A stretch of DNA of 64,000 nt, from assembly GCA_038146805.1 (NCBI GenBank), contig JAYQSH010000003.1, forward strand, positions 192,925 through 256,924, in the 5' to 3' direction. Origin of the DNA: CAIYXB01 sp038146805. Its GTDB lineage: Bacteria > Cyanobacteriota > Vampirovibrionia > LMEP-6097. The position numbers and the translations under genes are program-made. Shown here in pieces: positions 8,588 to 17,911 of the stretch (within the stretch, counting starts at the first letter, position 1; each line of letters opens with the position of its first letter). Below the pieces are notes generated by a model that was not told the DNA's origin, ran no database searches, and saw nothing but the letters and a program-made list of their open reading frames with translations.

Positions 8588-11464
8588 TTGCAGGCTATGG
8601 CAAAAAAAGTTAAAACAAGTCATCCAATAACAGCAACAAAAGCTGCGGCAAAAAGAGAAGCGGCAAAAAAAACTCTCCCAGCAAAAACTGCGGCAAAAAA
8701 AACTGCCCCAGCAGAAACACATCAAGCTAGACATCAAATTCCAGATTATCTTCAAAGCACCCAAAGAGTGATAGAAGAAGCTTCCCCACATAATACTAAA
8801 CATATATTTGCACAAAAAGGAATAAATGCTTTTTTATTAATTGTTGACCAACTGGCTAAACAAGAAAGCTCACAAAAACAATTAATCATTTGCCCCGATG
8901 ATATTTATTGCTATCAATTACAAGAAGAATTAGCAAAGATTTCTCAGACTCACGCACAAAACTCAGAAATTATTTCAACATCAAAACCATCACAAAATAA
9001 ATCAATAAAATTTTATGATTTAAAAAGTTTAAACCTTGAAGAAAATTCTACAAACGAACAACTGGAAAAAGCCGTTAATAAATATATTAAAGAGCAAAAG
9101 CTTGAAGGGCTTTCTCATATTTATATATATCAAGCTGAAAATTTAACAACTAAATTAGCCTCAGATTTTTATAAGTTACTAGAAAGAAAATTAAAAGAAC
9201 AAAATCCAGAATTACAAGTTTTTGCTATTACAAATAGCGATGTAATTCATGCACATAAAACTGATTCAAGCAATCCTAACTCTATAAATTCGACAAGCTT
9301 ATTTGGTGCTTCAAGAAATGCTCCTCGCTTTGAAGCTCTAAATTCTCAACTTATACAAAGAAACAAAAGTATAAGAAAATTTACATATACCCCTCTGCAC
9401 TCTTTAGGCGCACTAGATAAATCCAAAAGTGCTATTAGAAATTCTTGCTATGACGAAGATGCACTAAATGCATTGAAGACAAGCATTAAAGAAAAGCTCA
9501 AACAAGGTAAAAGCAAAATTTTAATTAGAGCAGCTTCCAGAAAGCAAGTATCACAAATCACAAATGCTTTAAGTAAAGAGGGTTTAAATGTTGGTTCTTT
9601 TGACAGTAGTCAAGGAATAAAAGCCTCAAAATCTTATAATGTAAAAAGCGAATATGATTATGATAATCCCTACAAGTTATTATCAGCATGGGGACAAGGT
9701 GACAATAAAGCTTTTGAGGTTTTAGTACATTGCCAAAAATTTGATGGTATGGAGATTGCGGCTGATGTTTTGTATTTGCTAGATATTACAGAATCTGATC
9801 ATGAACTAGCTCAAATGCTTAGTCCAATTTTTATCATCTCTGAAGAAGAAGCAGGAGAAAAAGAAATTCTCTATTTAAATGGCACAAATAATAATTCATT
9901 AGAAGCAAGAATAAAAAAAATACAAGAATCTTCTTTAAGGCATATAGTAAATCGACAAGCACGCAATGGCTCACATGAAACAAATCCAGAAAATTTAGCA
10001 TCAGAAAATTTAGACACTTTAGATTTCTTGCAGAAAAGTAAAAAGAAAGCTCTTAGTTTTTTTTGGCAATTATTGTGTAGAACTAAGCCGTCCCCCGATT
10101 ATCTCAGTATTGCTCAAAAGTATTTAGATGTACATAAAATTGAGGGCATTGATGTAAATGATTTAGCTCAAAATATTGAGCTTGGTTTTGATAAAAATAT
10201 CTTGCCAAAAGAAATTAAACTTGAAGATGTTTATAGGTACGCTTTTGACTATTATGACAAAAAGACATTATTAGCAGACAAGATCACGCAATATCCTAAT
10301 TTACTTGGAATTAAAAATTTAGATGAAGCAAAAGCTAGAGTATATAAAATTTACAGAGAGATAAACCTAAAATTAAACATATCTTCTAAACTTGCAGAAT
10401 TTAATACAACCCATAACCAACATGGAGACAAGGTCTGGGTAATATACTCAGGCATACTTACAGAGTTTTTATTTAATAAATATCCAGAAAAATTGACTCA
10501 ACAAGATTTTTTTGCAGTTGATAAAAACTTTGATACTGAACTGAAGCAAGTACTAATAAACTTGATGACTAAGAGCACTTCTGACTTTGCTCAAGACACA
10601 CCAGAGAGACAAATGCTATTAGATTTTCAAAATTTCATCAATGATAAAAGAGAAGCTAATAGGGCAAATGACTTTGGCTTAGATAGAAAAGCGTCTCTAA
10701 AGATAGCCGAAGACTTTATTCTAGAACAAAATAATGAAGACTTATTTGAAAAAGTTCCTCAAGAATTAGCTGATTGCTTATTTACACAGACCTGTCATAC
10801 TAATGAAGAATTAAACCAAGCTTTTTATCAATATATAATTAGCACAAAGCCTGATTTAGAGGAGTCTATTATTAGTAGTTTTCTTTGTAAGCCCGAGATA
10901 ATTAATGATGAACAAGATCAAAGAGAAATTTTAATTAACAAAATTAATCCCAATTTTTCTAGTGATATAAGAAATTTGTTTCGAACACGCAAGAAAAATT
11001 TAGAAGAAGAACTTCACAAATTCTTTTTAAAAAGACAAACCGGCTTTTTATCACAAGCTGAAATAGATCAAGCAAATAGCGACTTAGCAGATCTTAATTC
11101 TGATTTATCAAGAGAATTTTTAGTATCAGTTTTTGGCAGACTTTCTAGTGATATTTATGATGCCTTAAAAACATTAGAGTTTAAAAACGACGAAGAACGC
11201 TATGGCTATTTAAATGAATCTTTCAAAAGACAAGTGACTAATAATGGAGAAATCGATCTTTATAAATTTAACATAGATAAACACTTAAAACGAATTAAAA
11301 AAACAATAAATGAGGTTCTACAAGATTTTGATCTAATGGATACAGAAATAAATATAAAGGGGCTAAATACTGATAAAACAAAAATTGCTTCTAAAAAAAC
11401 ATTAAAGTTATCTTCTGAAAATTATTTGCAGAACTTTTTTCTGATTTGCAATTTGAACAAATAA
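8588..11464 (+). CDS. Large helicase-like protein lacking ATPase motifs
   Basis: A 958-residue protein of unknown function. Residues 1-45 are Lys/Ala-rich and histone H1-like. Residues ~75-430 have the layout of an SF2 helicase: QLIICPDDIYCYQLQEEL, IYIYQAENL where a DExH box would be, FAITNSD where SAT would be, then KILIRAASRKQVSQITNAL and AFEVLVHCQKFDGMEIAADVLYLLD in the style of a second RecA domain. No Walker A (GKT), DExH or arginine-finger motif is present. The remaining ~500 residues are helical and charged. The start could be TTG 8588 or ATG 8597. It may be a catalytically dead relative of the helicase at 54995-59494. Confidence 0.72.
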   Translation: MQAMAKKVKTSHPITATKAAAKREAAKKTLPAKTAAKKTAPAETHQARHQIPDYLQSTQRVIEEASPHNTKHIFAQKGINAFLLIVDQLAKQESSQKQLIICPDDIYCYQLQEELAKISQTHAQNSEIISTSKPSQNKSIKFYDLKSLNLEENSTNEQLEKAVNKYIKEQKLEGLSHIYIYQAENLTTKLASDFYKLLERKLKEQNPELQVFAITNSDVIHAHKTDSSNPNSINSTSLFGASRNAPRFEALNSQLIQRNKSIRKFTYTPLHSLGALDKSKSAIRNSCYDEDALNALKTSIKEKLKQGKSKILIRAASRKQVSQITNALSKEGLNVGSFDSSQGIKASKSYNVKSEYDYDNPYKLLSAWGQGDNKAFEVLVHCQKFDGMEIAADVLYLLDITESDHELAQMLSPIFIISEEEAGEKEILYLNGTNNNSLEARIKKIQESSLRHIVNRQARNGSHETNPENLASENLDTLDFLQKSKKKALSFFWQLLCRTKPSPDYLSIAQKYLDVHKIEGIDVNDLAQNIELGFDKNILPKEIKLEDVYRYAFDYYDKKTLLADKITQYPNLLGIKNLDEAKARVYKIYREINLKLNISSKLAEFNTTHNQHGDKVWVIYSGILTEFLFNKYPEKLTQQDFFAVDKNFDTELKQVLINLMTKSTSDFAQDTPERQMLLDFQNFINDKREANRANDFGLDRKASLKIAEDFILEQNNEDLFEKVPQELADCLFTQTCHTNEELNQAFYQYIISTKPDLEESIISSFLCKPEIINDEQDQREILINKINPNFSSDIRNLFRTRKKNLEEELHKFFLKRQTGFLSQAEIDQANSDLADLNSDLSREFLVSVFGRLSSDIYDALKTLEFKNDEERYGYLNESFKRQVTNNGEIDLYKFNIDKHLKRIKKTINEVLQDFDLMDTEINIKGLNTDKTKIASKKTLKLSSENYLQNFFLICNLNK

Positions 11465-11477
11465 AAAACATCGAATC

Positions 11478-12134
11478 ATGCAAAAGTTATTAGAAGACAA
11501 TTTTCCAAATCAAGAGAAGCAAATAAATTATGTAGCCTTTGATTTTGAAAAACCTAACAATCCGGACTCATTATGGCAAACTTTAGTTTTTAAATTTAGC
11601 AAGTCTTTTGCATTAACAATTCAAAGATCTAATAGCGACAATGAAGAAAATTTTGACTGGATGAAAAAGCCCAAAACTGATTTGTTTAAGAACAAGCAAG
11701 CCTTTGAAATGATGCGGACTAACTTTGATTTGTATATCTTAGCTAATTATTCTCCTGAAGAGCAAATAGAAATTGAGAAGCGCCTAATAAAATTTGAAGC
11801 ACAATTACTTTGCCAGGTCAAACCCCTTAAATTGACTGTTCAAAAACTTCTCGGGAAAAAGACCATTGGCGATACCGTATTTAATGCTAACAATGATGAC
11901 TTTGTTCAAACCTACAAGAATAAGTTTGGCGATGCACGCCCTCTAGCTAAAGGTACTGTAATTTATGGCATAGGTTATGATTTACAAATTACAGAAAACC
12001 TTAAGACTATGGATGAAGCTTTTGAAAGATTTTTTAGCAATTTACTCAGCGATACCCCAGAATCAAAAGAAACGCTGCAGTTTCTTATCTCTAGAACTGC
12101 AACCTCATTACAAAATTCACTTAGAAGTACTTAA
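11478..12134 (+). CDS. Unrecognised 218-residue protein, likely partner of the preceding gene
   Basis: This starts with ATG 13 bases after the helicase-like gene and is probably co-transcribed. It is soluble, with no signal peptide. Visible stretches are NYVAFDFEKPNNPDSLWQTL, KIEAQLL-like charged helices, and GTVIYGIGYDLQITENL. I recognise no domain. Because it follows the helicase-like protein so closely, it could be its split C-terminus or a dedicated partner. Confidence 0.62.
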   Translation: MQKLLEDNFPNQEKQINYVAFDFEKPNNPDSLWQTLVFKFSKSFALTIQRSNSDNEENFDWMKKPKTDLFKNKQAFEMMRTNFDLYILANYSPEEQIEIEKRLIKFEAQLLCQVKPLKLTVQKLLGKKTIGDTVFNANNDDFVQTYKNKFGDARPLAKGTVIYGIGYDLQITENLKTMDEAFERFFSNLLSDTPESKETLQFLISRTATSLQNSLRST

Positions 12135-12220
12135 TTAGCTCGATACAGTTCACAAATTTCGATAACTGCTTCCTTAATTAAGCCAGCAGTTTATAAAAAT
12201 ATATATAATATAAGTCTAAA

Positions 12221-13135
12221 ATGAATATCAACACTGAATTTAAAATTAGACTAGAAGACCCAAGGATTTTTCTTAATGAGTTTTTTGGCTATTTATCTTT
12301 TTCTACAGGTCTATTAACTGCTTTTTTTGTGATGAGTGGTAACGACAGCTTGTATAATTTTTTTAATCAAGTATTACTGGGTTCATGTGCATTACAAAAC
12401 CTGCCCCTACTTATGGTTTATATGCCGCAATGGCGAGTTTTGATTTCGACAGGGATTTTAGGGATAATTGTCACCAATTATTTTGCTACCTTACCAATTG
12501 GTAATGCGTTTAGAGAGGGGCTTTTTGTCGGTATGATAAAAGTTGATTATAGCTATGAAGCATTGGTCAAATACCACCCAGAAAAATATGCTCATGAATC
12601 TAAAATACTTGGTAACAAAAAGTTCTTTAATAATATTGGTTCATATTTAAAAACTGTTCTTGAAGAAATGTGGCTTCGTTCTGGAGAAATGTTACTAGAA
12701 ATCAAAAATAATAATTGGCAAGCTTTTATCAAAGATGCCATTAGATCACAATTTTTTTCTTCTTTCATGAGAATTATTTCTGCGACACCACTTTTTATTA
12801 TTGCAATCTTTGAGCTTGCTGCTTTTTTTGGATACTATGAAAAAACAGAATTATATATAAGCCAAGCACATATCTGGACGACAATTTCAGTAAGAGCATT
12901 AGCTTTTTCAAGTTTTATTGACGGGCTTTCAAAAGTTGCTTTTGGCTTTATGAGAGAGAGTTTTATGATGAAGTTAGGTGGTGTGATTTTTGCTGCAGCG
13001 CAGTTTTATTTGATGCTTACTGGAGAAGAATCTTTGAGCTTGGTGATTCCACTAAGCCTAGCTGGTTTAGCAGCGTACCCTATTGTAGAAGGCGAAAGGC
13101 TGCGTAAGATTGCACTGGGCATCATAAAACAATAA
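12221..13135 (+). CDS. Multi-pass membrane protein of unknown function
   Basis: A 304-residue protein with hydrophobic segments near residues 25-40, 45-70, 72-90, 185-205, 220-235 and 255-290, linked by a charged cytoplasmic-type loop (YHPEKYAHESKILGNKK). No known transporter motif is visible. An AT-rich stretch with TATAATAT just upstream could be its promoter. The next gene, another membrane protein, starts 18 bases downstream. Confidence 0.68.
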   Translation: MNINTEFKIRLEDPRIFLNEFFGYLSFSTGLLTAFFVMSGNDSLYNFFNQVLLGSCALQNLPLLMVYMPQWRVLISTGILGIIVTNYFATLPIGNAFREGLFVGMIKVDYSYEALVKYHPEKYAHESKILGNKKFFNNIGSYLKTVLEEMWLRSGEMLLEIKNNNWQAFIKDAIRSQFFSSFMRIISATPLFIIAIFELAAFFGYYEKTELYISQAHIWTTISVRALAFSSFIDGLSKVAFGFMRESFMMKLGGVIFAAAQFYLMLTGEESLSLVIPLSLAGLAAYPIVEGERLRKIALGIIKQ

Positions 13136-13153
13136 CTATACTAAAATTATAAA

Positions 13154-14839
13154 GTGCAAATAAAAAAAGAAACGCAAAAACTATATTGGATCAGCATTGC
13201 ATTAGTGAGCCTGATGTTCTTAATTAATATTTTGCTAAAGCTTGATATGTTTGGGGAGCGCACCATCCTTGTCGGTGAAAGCTGGCTTAGTACTGTTTCA
13301 GCTATTTATGTTGAAAATTGGCTTCTAGAGGGCATCAACAATTTAAAACATGCCATGGTGAGAACTTATGATTCTATTGAAATGCTTAGTATGAATGACA
13401 GAGAAGTTTATGCTAGTTTTTTGCCGGGTTGTCTTTATTTACCTTTTATTACAGCAAAGATTTTTTCTTTAAAGCCAAATTTAAGTTTTATAGAATTTTT
13501 TGCAAGCCTATATCACTTTCTAGGTGCATTAATTACAGCAAGTATTAGTTTTGTGTTCTGTCGCAAGCTTGAATTTAGCACTAAAAAAACTTTATTTTAT
13601 TCATGCTTTTCTGGCTTTGCCTATATTTTTACAAGTCTTAATTTCTTTATTTTAAGTACTGGTTATTATGCTGATACTGCTGTCTATATTTTCTTTTTAC
13701 TATTTTTGCTCACTGAATTTCTTGAAAAAAGCCAAAATAGATTAGCGGCAAAAGCAGTATTGATTTTTGTAGGATTATTTCATGAATGGTTTTTTGTTGG
13801 TATTACTATTGCCTCAATACTATCTGAAATCAATAGAGAAGATGGCAAAAAAAATTTAAAAGCTATTCTTTTTTGGCATTTAGGTGCATGTTTTTTGGCG
13901 CTTGGTTTTTATGGTTACTATATTTATATCTTAGAAAAAATCGAACATAGTATATTTAGATTACTTAGACGTAGTATTTTTAACCCTGTTTCTCATAGCG
14001 TATTTGAAGAAGGTTTTGTGCAACTTAGCAAACAGCTTTATAGCAAATACAAACTAGTCTTTATTTTTTCTGCTGTAATAAGTTTTTGGAACTACTTTGA
14101 ATCTAAATATTTCAAAAACTGCAAATCTTTTAGAAATATTTTCATTGTTGCATTTGGCTCAGCCATGATACAGCTTTCAATTGCCCTACAACACTCTGCT
14201 GTGCATAATTTTTCTGGCTTGAAATTAATAGTACCGCTTTGTATTTTTATTCCATTTTTCATTGAAGAAATATCTAATTTTTTCCCTCTTAAATACAAAT
14301 CACTATTAAGAAATTCATTGTTTGTAGTTTTAATATTGCCAAATATTTTTCAAGATTTAAAAATCATCAGTAATTTTAAACCAGAAAACACAATCTATAA
14401 TCAACTAGAAAAGATTATGAAAAATTATACATATGAAGATTTGTTTTTTTCCTATAACCTAGAAATTTTACAAGACAAATATCCTAAATACGATATAAGA
14501 ACTTCAGTAAAAAATATTTTGCCATCAGATAGACTTGAAAGTGAGCCCTTCTTACATTATTCAAGCCATAAACAAATTTATTACATAGAAAGTCCAAAAG
14601 ATATTTTAAAAATGTTAGAGTATAGAAATCTTAAGGGCAAAGCTAAAGTACATTTGCTTTTTCATATTGAGACTTGTGAAAATATCGAAAAACAAAATCT
14701 CTTAAAAGCTATTGAAGAAGATTTCTATATTGTTGATATTAGTGATGATGAACTAGAGAAAAAAACTTTTGAAAATAAATTCAGCTGCGAAAAACAATTA
14801 AACCCTAAAGTGTTTTTTGGCTTACCTAACGTGAAATAA
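13154..14839 (+). CDS. Polytopic membrane protein, GT-C glycosyltransferase-like
   Basis: This 561-residue protein has about ten membrane segments in its first ~400 residues and a soluble C-terminal ~150 residues, a layout like GT-C mannosyl/arabinosyl transferases. A short polar loop after the first membrane helix (ERTILVGESWLSTVSAIYVE) would face the periplasm, where GT-C enzymes hold their catalytic acid, but no Asp pair is obvious. GT-C genes with clearer motifs occur at 61644-64000. The start is GTG at 13154. Another type of membrane protein remains possible. Confidence 0.6.
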   Translation: MQIKKETQKLYWISIALVSLMFLINILLKLDMFGERTILVGESWLSTVSAIYVENWLLEGINNLKHAMVRTYDSIEMLSMNDREVYASFLPGCLYLPFITAKIFSLKPNLSFIEFFASLYHFLGALITASISFVFCRKLEFSTKKTLFYSCFSGFAYIFTSLNFFILSTGYYADTAVYIFFLLFLLTEFLEKSQNRLAAKAVLIFVGLFHEWFFVGITIASILSEINREDGKKNLKAILFWHLGACFLALGFYGYYIYILEKIEHSIFRLLRRSIFNPVSHSVFEEGFVQLSKQLYSKYKLVFIFSAVISFWNYFESKYFKNCKSFRNIFIVAFGSAMIQLSIALQHSAVHNFSGLKLIVPLCIFIPFFIEEISNFFPLKYKSLLRNSLFVVLILPNIFQDLKIISNFKPENTIYNQLEKIMKNYTYEDLFFSYNLEILQDKYPKYDIRTSVKNILPSDRLESEPFLHYSSHKQIYYIESPKDILKMLEYRNLKGKAKVHLLFHIETCENIEKQNLLKAIEEDFYIVDISDDELEKKTFENKFSCEKQLNPKVFFGLPNVK

Positions 14840-14983
14840 AATCTAAAAATAAATCAATGAGCTGATTTTGTTTTTGTATCAATGGGGATTATTGTATTTG
14901 AGTTGCAAACAGTAGTAATAAATAAAATTTATTGTACTTTAAAATAGCTTAAGAGTTAAAACAATTTGAAGGGAGCAAAGAGA

Positions 14984-15133
14984 ATGATTGTTAAAATCTA
15001 TTCTGGCACTAGCATTGAAAATATTGATATTTTAAAAGATTTTGAAGAAGAACTAGGCTATGGTTTTGAAATTGAAGATAAACCAGAGGAGCTCAAACAA
15101 AATGATCAAGAAATATTTATTTTTAAAATATAA
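14984..15133 (+). CDS. Small acidic protein of 49 residues
   Basis: A short open frame, MIVKIYSGTSIENIDILKDF and onward, ends IFIFKI. It has a good ribosome site (GAAGGGAGC, 8 bases before the ATG) in an otherwise empty 300-base gap, which argues that it is translated. The sequence is acidic with alternating hydrophobic residues and no signal peptide. It ends 9 bases before the convergent gene on the other strand. I do not recognise it. Confidence 0.5.
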   Translation: MIVKIYSGTSIENIDILKDFEEELGYGFEIEDKPEELKQNDQEIFIFKI

Positions 15134-15142
15134 GAAATCGAT

Positions 15143-15805
15143 CTATTGATTTTGAAGTTTGCATAAAAAATTATAGACAGGGTTCTTCTCTAGATCATAA
15201 TATGATTGAGATTCTTCTAGATGATATTTAATATCATTTACTTGATATGGTAAAAAACTTATTGCCAACCTCGGTCTTTCTGTATCAACAGCGTCAAAAA
15301 CTCCAAATTTTTTAAGTTCAAAAAATAAATACAAATTGCCAGTTTCTGCAGTACGCTTAAGCACTGCATCATAAAATTTCCTAGCTCTAGCAATAGAATC
15401 ATGAATTAATCCTTTGTCATTTTCTTCCAAAATAAATTTTATACTTCGTTCAAATAAACTAAAATCACCCTCTTGTACAATAAGATCAATCATCAATTCA
15501 AAATTTGCATCTTGTTTTAAAAACTCTGTAAATGTATTATCAGGACAAAGGTGTTTTAAAAAAAAAGCTAAAAAAGGCTGGTAAATATTTTTTGCTCTTG
15601 GCAATACAAGATTTGCAAAGTTTGTTGACTTAAAAAGATCTAAATGTGTTGTTGGTTCTTGAAAAATTTTTTTTGTAAGTGCTTGATGTAAATGAACTAA
15701 AGCTTTAGAGTCTAAGGCATTAACAAATTGATTTTGATTAGAATCAGCAGCAGAAGTTGCTTTTTTAAAGTGATGGTTTATAGAAGCGACTAAGGCAGTT
15801 TCCAC
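15143..15805 (-). CDS. Hypothetical protein, 5' end probably cut by IS30
   Basis: A 220-residue soluble helical protein of unknown function, with ANLVLPRAKNIYQPFLAFFLKH and RARKFYDAVLKRTAETGNLY among its stretches. Its apparent start (GTG at 15805) falls exactly at the left edge of the IS30 element, so the true N-terminus may lie on the far side of the insertion or be lost. No ribosome site precedes it. Treat it as an intact frame with an uncertain 5' end. Confidence 0.5.
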   Translation of the reverse strand: METALVASINHHFKKATSAADSNQNQFVNALDSKALVHLHQALTKKIFQEPTTHLDLFKSTNFANLVLPRAKNIYQPFLAFFLKHLCPDNTFTEFLKQDANFELMIDLIVQEGDFSLFERSIKFILEENDKGLIHDSIARARKFYDAVLKRTAETGNLYLFFELKKFGVFDAVDTERPRLAISFLPYQVNDIKYHLEESQSYYDLEKNPVYNFLCKLQNQ

Positions 15806-16851
15806 TGACCAGCTAATTTAAAGAAAGTTAATACACAAAAAGAAGTGCTCATCGGTTGTAAATAGTGAAAAAGCACAACGAAAATGAGCACTTACCAACG
15901 TCTTACCCTAGAGAAACGCCGAAATATCGCATTAATTATGCATTTTCAGCCCTACCAGCGAACTATTGCCGAACAATTAGGCTTCAGCCAATCAGCAATT
16001 AGCCAAGAACTTGCTAGAAATTCAGTAGAGGGGACCTATAATCCAGAAAAAGCTCAAGAATTAGCAGACTCTAGAAAGATACAACGAGAGAAACCAGTCC
16101 TTGGTGACCCTGAAATTCAAAAATTTATCAAGGATGAGCTCAAGAAACGAAGAAGTCCAGAACAAATTTCAAGACTTGCTAAACGAAAAGGTCTGCAAGT
16201 TAGTAGAAGTGCAATATACATTTTCATCAACTCTAATCCAAAATTAAAACGATACCGCAAACATAAAAAATACTGGAAACGCAATCACCGGCTATCATCC
16301 AAGCATGGTATTTCTGATCGAGTAAGCATCTCAAAACGCCCAGAAAAAGCAAACACCAAAGAAGAGTTTGGACACTTGGAAATTGATTTTGTCATAGGAT
16401 GCAGTGGTAGCAAGGCTTGTGTGCTAAGTGGTAGAGAAAGAAAAACGAGATATCCTTTCTTGATTAAACTTGAAAACAAAACTGAACTACTAACAACAGA
16501 AGCAATTAAAACTAATTTGATTACAAGCTGGACAAAAAGTTTTTCAACTGACAATGACAAGTCATTTGTAGGTCACTCTGTAATCAGGGCTCTGACTGGT
16601 GTTCCAACTTATTTCACTAGACCTTCCGCTCCATACGAAAAAGGTGCTATTGAACAACTCAACAAAGAATTGAGAGTCTACCATCCTAAGGGAACTGATT
16701 TTAACAATGTAACTCAAGCAGAGTTAGATCAAATTGCAGAGAACCTGAGGACTGTTCCAATGAAATGTTTGGATTGGTTGACACCAGCAGAAGCCTTGCA
16801 GAGAGAACTTCAACTCGATACCAGTTGACTAAAATTTAACTTTGCAGCTGA
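15806..16851 (+). mobile_element. IS30-family insertion sequence
   Basis: About 1.05 kb containing one transposase gene. Imperfect terminal inverted repeats are visible: the left end reads CAGCTAATTTAAAG then AAAGTTAA, and the right end reads TTTAACTTTGCAGCTG on the same strand. Boundaries are good to about five bases. I cannot define the short target duplication. The element abuts the apparent start of the gene at 15143-15805. Confidence 0.75.
15884..16828 (+). CDS. IS30-family transposase
   Basis: This 314-residue transposase is intact. It has an N-terminal helix-turn-helix (YQRLTLEKRRNIALIM and QRTIAEQLGFSQSAISQELARN, the IS30 signature region), the RRSPEQISRLAKRKG second DNA-binding segment, and a DDE catalytic core: Asp in FGHLEIDFVIG, Asp in FSTDNDKSF, and Glu in APYEKGAIEQLNKELR. 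The length is normal for the family. It is the only transposase in this window's first 40 kb. Confidence 0.95.
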   Translation: MSTYQRLTLEKRRNIALIMHFQPYQRTIAEQLGFSQSAISQELARNSVEGTYNPEKAQELADSRKIQREKPVLGDPEIQKFIKDELKKRRSPEQISRLAKRKGLQVSRSAIYIFINSNPKLKRYRKHKKYWKRNHRLSSKHGISDRVSISKRPEKANTKEEFGHLEIDFVIGCSGSKACVLSGRERKTRYPFLIKLENKTELLTTEAIKTNLITSWTKSFSTDNDKSFVGHSVIRALTGVPTYFTRPSAPYEKGAIEQLNKELRVYHPKGTDFNNVTQAELDQIAENLRTVPMKCLDWLTPAEALQRELQLDTS

Positions 16852-17139
16852 CGGAGAATCTAATTTCTCCTGATCAAACACGCCTGAGTCCAAAAACCTG
16901 GTGGTTTCAACCTATGATTTAGAAAAATTTATCTTTCTTTTAAAAGTGAAATAAGCTATGATTATCAATGAATCTATGAGTTCGTCTAAAGAATTAAGCT
17001 AGAAGTTGGAAATTGCCGACTGCCGGCGAATTTTTTTGATGAATCTTTTGTAAATTAGTCGATTATGGCTTAGTTGGGGTGATTTATGGGTTTTAACCTA
17101 AAAATATTGCTCAATAAGCAAGATTCTTTCTAAACCGAA
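16852..17139. other. Gene-free stretch with a possible terminator
   Basis: No convincing gene. A weak hairpin, GCCG with CGGC around a five-base loop at about 17014-17028 and followed by seven T at 17031-17037, could end transcription from the IS30 side. A second small hairpin, GGAGAA/TTCTCC, lies at the IS30 edge (16854-16871). Confidence 0.35.
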
Positions 17140-17820
17140 ATGGAAACTTTAATAGAAATTAACCCTAACCCCGTCTTGAGGCAGCGTTTGCTGCACATGT
17201 CAAGTCATGATGGCTTAGAGCACTCAGTAAATGGGTTAATGATTACAAGTGCACATTTAAAAATCTTACACGATGTTCTAGCGAAAGATGATAGTCCAAC
17301 TATCAAAAAATCGACTGTCAGAAGACACTTAAATTGTGCAAGAGAGCAACTAAGAATGGCAGGAAGATCATTATCTTTAAGTTTATATCCAATATTAGAG
17401 TATGTTAACTCTTTACTGGAATTTCCTAATAAAACACCAAAGTTAAATATACAAAGCCATGACACAGGTAAATTAATTCAACAACTTAATAAAGGTCTTG
17501 AAAATATTACCCTTGAACCTCAAAAAAGAGATTCAGAACAAGGTAGTTTCTCTACTGATTATCAAGCTTTGCATAACTTCCTTGAGTATCTTGCTAGCAA
17601 ATATGGTCAAGAACTTAAATTAAAATATCATTTCACCCCAAGCAAGACAAATGGAATTAAAAGTCTCGACTTTACTTTCCCTGATAATTATAAAATTGAC
17701 TCTTGGAGTGGTTTTGCAACAATTGGATTAACTGGAATCGGAGGAGAATTTGGAAAAATGTTGTTAAACGATAGAAAATATTTTCTAACTATCCCAAATC
17801 TTGTAGAAAATCCAAATTGA
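17140..17820 (+). CDS. Hypothetical protein of 226 residues
   Basis: I do not recognise a domain with confidence. The N-terminal half (HMSSHDGLEHSVNGLMITSA, then a long helix with RRHLNCAREQLRMAGRSL) looks like a helical hairpin of the kind seen in histidine-kinase dimerisation or phosphotransfer domains. The C-terminus (GFATIGLTGIGGEFGKMLL, FLTIPNL) faintly resembles the end of a HATPase domain but lacks its ATP-binding boxes. It stands alone between IS30 and a broken gene. The function is open. Confidence 0.5.
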   Translation: METLIEINPNPVLRQRLLHMSSHDGLEHSVNGLMITSAHLKILHDVLAKDDSPTIKKSTVRRHLNCAREQLRMAGRSLSLSLYPILEYVNSLLEFPNKTPKLNIQSHDTGKLIQQLNKGLENITLEPQKRDSEQGSFSTDYQALHNFLEYLASKYGQELKLKYHFTPSKTNGIKSLDFTFPDNYKIDSWSGFATIGLTGIGGEFGKMLLNDRKYFLTIPNLVENPN

Positions 17821-17911
17821 AAAGCAAAGGGGTTAAAATTTATTCATGCCTGAATTAACTGGATCATGTCATTGTGAAAACATTGAGTATGATCCCCTCT
17901 TGATATATTAA

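Noticed and set aside
8513..8815. Minus-strand frame rich in Cys, Phe and Trp
   Set aside because: It is the antisense of the Lys/Ala-rich N-terminus of the helicase-like gene and has no independent support.
17847..17904. Fragment of a GFA-family (GSCHC motif) protein
   Set aside because: Only ~10 residues fit (MPELTGSCHCE) before the frame breaks; too short to call a gene or pseudogene.
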